This document shows, piece by piece, positions 41,014 to 42,621 of a DNA stretch of 42,621 nt (positions within the stretch are counted from its first letter, which is position 1; each line of letters opens with the position of its first letter). Origin of the DNA: Clostridia bacterium. GTDB lineage: Bacteria; Bacillota; Clostridia; Christensenellales; CAG-314. The translations under genes were made by a program, and so were the position numbers. Location of the stretch: contig JAGBWW010000066.1 of the NCBI GenBank assembly GCA_017629595.1, forward strand, positions 1-42,621, read 5' to 3'. Under the pieces are notes generated by a model that made no database searches, was not told the DNA's origin, and worked only from the letters and a program-made list of their open reading frames with translations.

Positions 41014-42200
41014 AAAGCATTGTAAAAAAATCTATTGCCATAGGCTGTTTGCTTGTTGCATTGATCGTCTTGTTGATACTTAAAGAAAACGTCGTCGTAT
41101 GCGAGTGGTTTGCTACGACGGTTTTTCCTGCTTGGGTATTTTTTGCAGGACACGTTTCTTCTGTTTTTTCCTTTTCAGTATTTGAGTTGCTTTTGTATTT
41201 GGCAGTCCTATTTGCCGTAACTTTTTTGGTTTGGACAATTGTTTTGCTTTGCCAAAGAAAGTGGACGAAAGGTGCAAACAAATTTTTGACTTTGACACTT
41301 GTTGCCCTTTGTATTTTGACGGTATATTTTTCCACAGCAGGAATGGCATATAACAGGGAAAAATTGCCTATTATTTCCTACGACCACAAGACGACTACGG
41401 AAAAAATTGATATAGAAAAAGCAATGGATCTTGCCGTCTTTTACGCCGACAAGTTGGATCAAGTAAACGCACAATTGCAACGTAACCAAGACGGAACGGT
41501 TAAAATGCCTTCTTTTGAAGAAATTTACGACCTTTTGGTGGTGGAATTTGAAAAGTTGGATGATGACTACTTTGCAAAATATTCTCCAAAGGCAAAAACT
41601 CTTTCAAGTCAGTGGATTTTTAGCAATCTCAGCATTGCTGGCGTATCCTTTTCAGTAACAGGCGAGCCAAACGTAAATCTTGGTTGTGCTAATTTTTATA
41701 ATTTGCCAAGCGTGCTTGCTCACGAAATGGCTCACTCCAAGGGTGTAATGCGCGAAAGCGACGCCAATTCTGTGGCTTATTACCTTTTGTTGAACAGCGA
41801 CAATCCATATTTGCAATATTCCGTGTTGGCAGACGTATCAAGCGCAATCAGCAAGTTAGTGCGCAGTTTGCAACGTCAAGAAAATCCCAATGCCGAGGTA
41901 AACTTTACGTTTAGTTCCCTTCTTCAACCTCAAACGAGTGTTGAAGTTGTTGCTGACAAAATTGCATACAGCGCCTATTGGAAGGATTATCAAATTTTGG
42001 ACAAATTTGGTACTTGGTTAAACGATACCTATCTAAAACTTATGGGGCAAAAAGACGGTGTAGGCAGTTACGTGGACGACGGCTCAACCCAAATACAAGA
42101 TGAGACGGACGAAAACGGCAATCAAGTGCAGGTGCAAGTGGTGGTTTCCTTCTCCAATTTGCAAAATATACTTATTGACCATTATTTGTCGGAAAATTAA
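41010..42200 (+). CDS. DUF3810 predicted membrane metalloprotease
   Basis: This is a 396-aa protein of the DUF3810 family. Three transmembrane helices lie in the first 115 residues (about 9-27, 54-80 and 91-110). A large domain follows with a zinc-protease motif H238-E-M-A-H242 in VLAHEMAHSKGVMRE, with ESDAN supplying a likely third ligand region. An acidic, Asp/Gln-rich tail precedes the end. The motif argues for peptidase activity, but no substrate or role is established for the family. ATG 41010 overlaps the hemZ stop (ATGA), which places it last in the rel operon. Confidence 0.85.
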   Translation: MKSIVKKSIAIGCLLVALIVLLILKENVVVCEWFATTVFPAWVFFAGHVSSVFSFSVFELLLYLAVLFAVTFLVWTIVLLCQRKWTKGANKFLTLTLVALCILTVYFSTAGMAYNREKLPIISYDHKTTTEKIDIEKAMDLAVFYADKLDQVNAQLQRNQDGTVKMPSFEEIYDLLVVEFEKLDDDYFAKYSPKAKTLSSQWIFSNLSIAGVSFSVTGEPNVNLGCANFYNLPSVLAHEMAHSKGVMRESDANSVAYYLLLNSDNPYLQYSVLADVSSAISKLVRSLQRQENPNAEVNFTFSSLLQPQTSVEVVADKIAYSAYWKDYQILDKFGTWLNDTYLKLMGQKDGVGSYVDDGSTQIQDETDENGNQVQVQVVVSFSNLQNILIDHYLSEN

Positions 42201-42233
42201 CAAACTTTTGCTTTCAAAAATTGTTCGTTTTTG

Positions 42234-42262
42234 TTGACAATAAAATTGGCTTAATATATAAT
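42234..42262 (+). promoter_or_regulatory. tRNA cluster promoter
   Basis: Consensus TTGACA (42234-42239), a 17-nt spacer and consensus TATAAT (42257-42262) make the best promoter in the window, with a start near 42269 and tRNA-Gly beginning at 42280. No terminator separates it from the DUF3810 gene. Confidence 0.88.
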
Positions 42263-42279
42263 AATTAGGCTGTCGTTGT

Positions 42280-42353
42280 GCGGGTGTAGTTCATTGGTAG
42301 AATACCAGCCTTCCAAGCTGGCTAGGTGGGTTCGATTCCCATCACCCGCTCCA
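42280..42353 (+). tRNA. tRNA-Gly (anticodon TCC)
   Basis: The acceptor stem GCGGGTG pairs with CACCCGC. The anticodon arm CCAGC-CTTCCAA-GCTGG gives TCC, which reads GGA/GGG. The T-arm has GTTCGATTCC. The CCA end is encoded (42351-42353). The cloverleaf is complete. Confidence 0.95.
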
Positions 42354-42404
42354 ACTTGTTTACTCTGGTATGCTACGGCACAATGTACAGTCGTCACACA
42401 ACAT

Positions 42405-42481
42405 GTGCCTGTAGCTCAGCAGGATAGAGCAACGGCCTTCTAAGCCGTGTGTCGGGGGTTCGAATCCCTTCAGGCACGCCA
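42405..42481 (+). tRNA. tRNA-Arg (anticodon TCT)
   Basis: The acceptor stem GTGCCTG pairs with CAGGCAC. The anticodon arm ACGGC-CTTCTAA-GCCGT gives TCT, which reads AGA/AGG. The T-loop has GTTCGAATCC. CCA is encoded at 42479-42481. The 51-nt spacer before it shows no promoter. Confidence 0.95.
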
Positions 42482-42487
42482 TTACGT

Positions 42488-42565
42488 GGTGGGTATAGCG
42501 CAGCTGGTTAGCGTGTCAGATTGTGACTCTGAAGGTCGTGGGTTCAAATCCCACTACTCACCCCA
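42488..42565 (+). tRNA. tRNA-His (anticodon GTG)
   Basis: The acceptor stem GTGGGTA pairs with TACTCAC. An extra G at 42488 faces discriminator C at 42562, the G-1:C73 pair specific to tRNA-His. The anticodon loop TTGTGAC gives GTG. CCA is encoded at 42563-42565. It is a likely substrate for the queuosine enzymes Tgt and QueA encoded at 30-32 kb. Confidence 0.95.
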
Positions 42566-42590
42566 TTACCCTTTTTACAACTTAATATCG

Positions 42591-42621
42591 TAGGGGTATA
42601 GCCAAGCGGTAAGGCATCAGA
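42591..42621 (+). tRNA. Partial tRNA, probably tRNA-Gln
   Basis: The first 31 nt of a tRNA run to the window edge: acceptor strand TAGGGGT, then the D-arm AGCCAAGCGGTAAGGCA, which is typical of bacterial tRNA-Gln. The anticodon lies outside the window, so the identity is a guess from the D-arm and the U at position 1. Confidence 0.65.

Overview
The window is a continuous, AT-rich, gene-dense piece of bacterial chromosome in which every recognisable gene lies on the + strand. Gene content and order point to an uncultured-type Clostridia/Firmicutes bacterium. The supporting blocks are clpX-lon-engB, an mraZ-led dcw cluster, ytxC-thrS-infC-rpmI-rplT, ruvCAB-queA-tgt-yajC, and rel-MBL hydrolase-hemZ. 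A meso-DAP-type MurE, a T-box ahead of thrS, a ytxC-like gene and a sigma-K-like promoter suggest a DAP-peptidoglycan, probably spore-forming, lineage. No phage, insertion sequence, plasmid gene, rRNA operon or CRISPR array was seen.

Layout. 1-5.4 kb: the 3' part of clpX, then lon and engB, an isolated gene behind a sigma-K-like promoter, and a metallophosphoesterase. 5.6-15.5 kb: the dcw cluster mraZ-rsmH-ftsL-ftsI-murE-mraY-murD-ftsW-murA, without murF, murG, murC or murB. 15.6-20.2 kb: a second division unit, ftsQ-ftsA-ftsZ, with asnS 2 nt behind ftsZ. 20.2-22.0 kb: the least ordinary stretch, with two tiny possible genes, a solo acpP, an unknown 116-aa gene bracketed by two copies of a small hairpin repeat, and about 530 nt of non-coding DNA ending in a terminator. 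22.0-27.8 kb: ytxC-like gene, T-box, thrS, an L20-type attenuator leader, infC (apparently starting on AUA), rpmI, rplT, an SpoU methyltransferase and yebC. 27.9-33.1 kb: ruvC-ruvA-ruvB-queA-tgt, yajC and a small membrane protein. 33.1-34.5 kb: a divergent secD without secF. 34.6-42.2 kb: recJ, then rel, an MBL-fold hydrolase, hemZ and a DUF3810 predicted membrane metalloprotease. 42.2 kb to the end: tRNA-Gly, tRNA-Arg, tRNA-His and the start of a probable tRNA-Gln.

Regulation is unusually readable. Many units carry clear -35/-10 boxes with 17-nt spacers and U-tailed terminators. At least three promoters (metallophosphoesterase, ruvC, rel) sit so close to the start codon that the mRNA should be leaderless. 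The mraZ promoter overlaps three tandem 10-bp repeats that look like an MraZ operator. The infC promoter has its -35 box inside the thrS terminator. The small membrane-protein gene after yajC has its ribosome binding site inside the terminator stem, and another terminator-like hairpin sits just ahead of murE.

I see no wholly new multi-gene system. The best candidates for something undescribed are the hairpin-bracketed unknown gene with its structured downstream region, the sigma-K-like 208-aa gene, and the recurrent arrangement in which terminators, promoters and ribosome binding sites overlap. All functional calls rest on reading motifs and gene order; no database search was possible.
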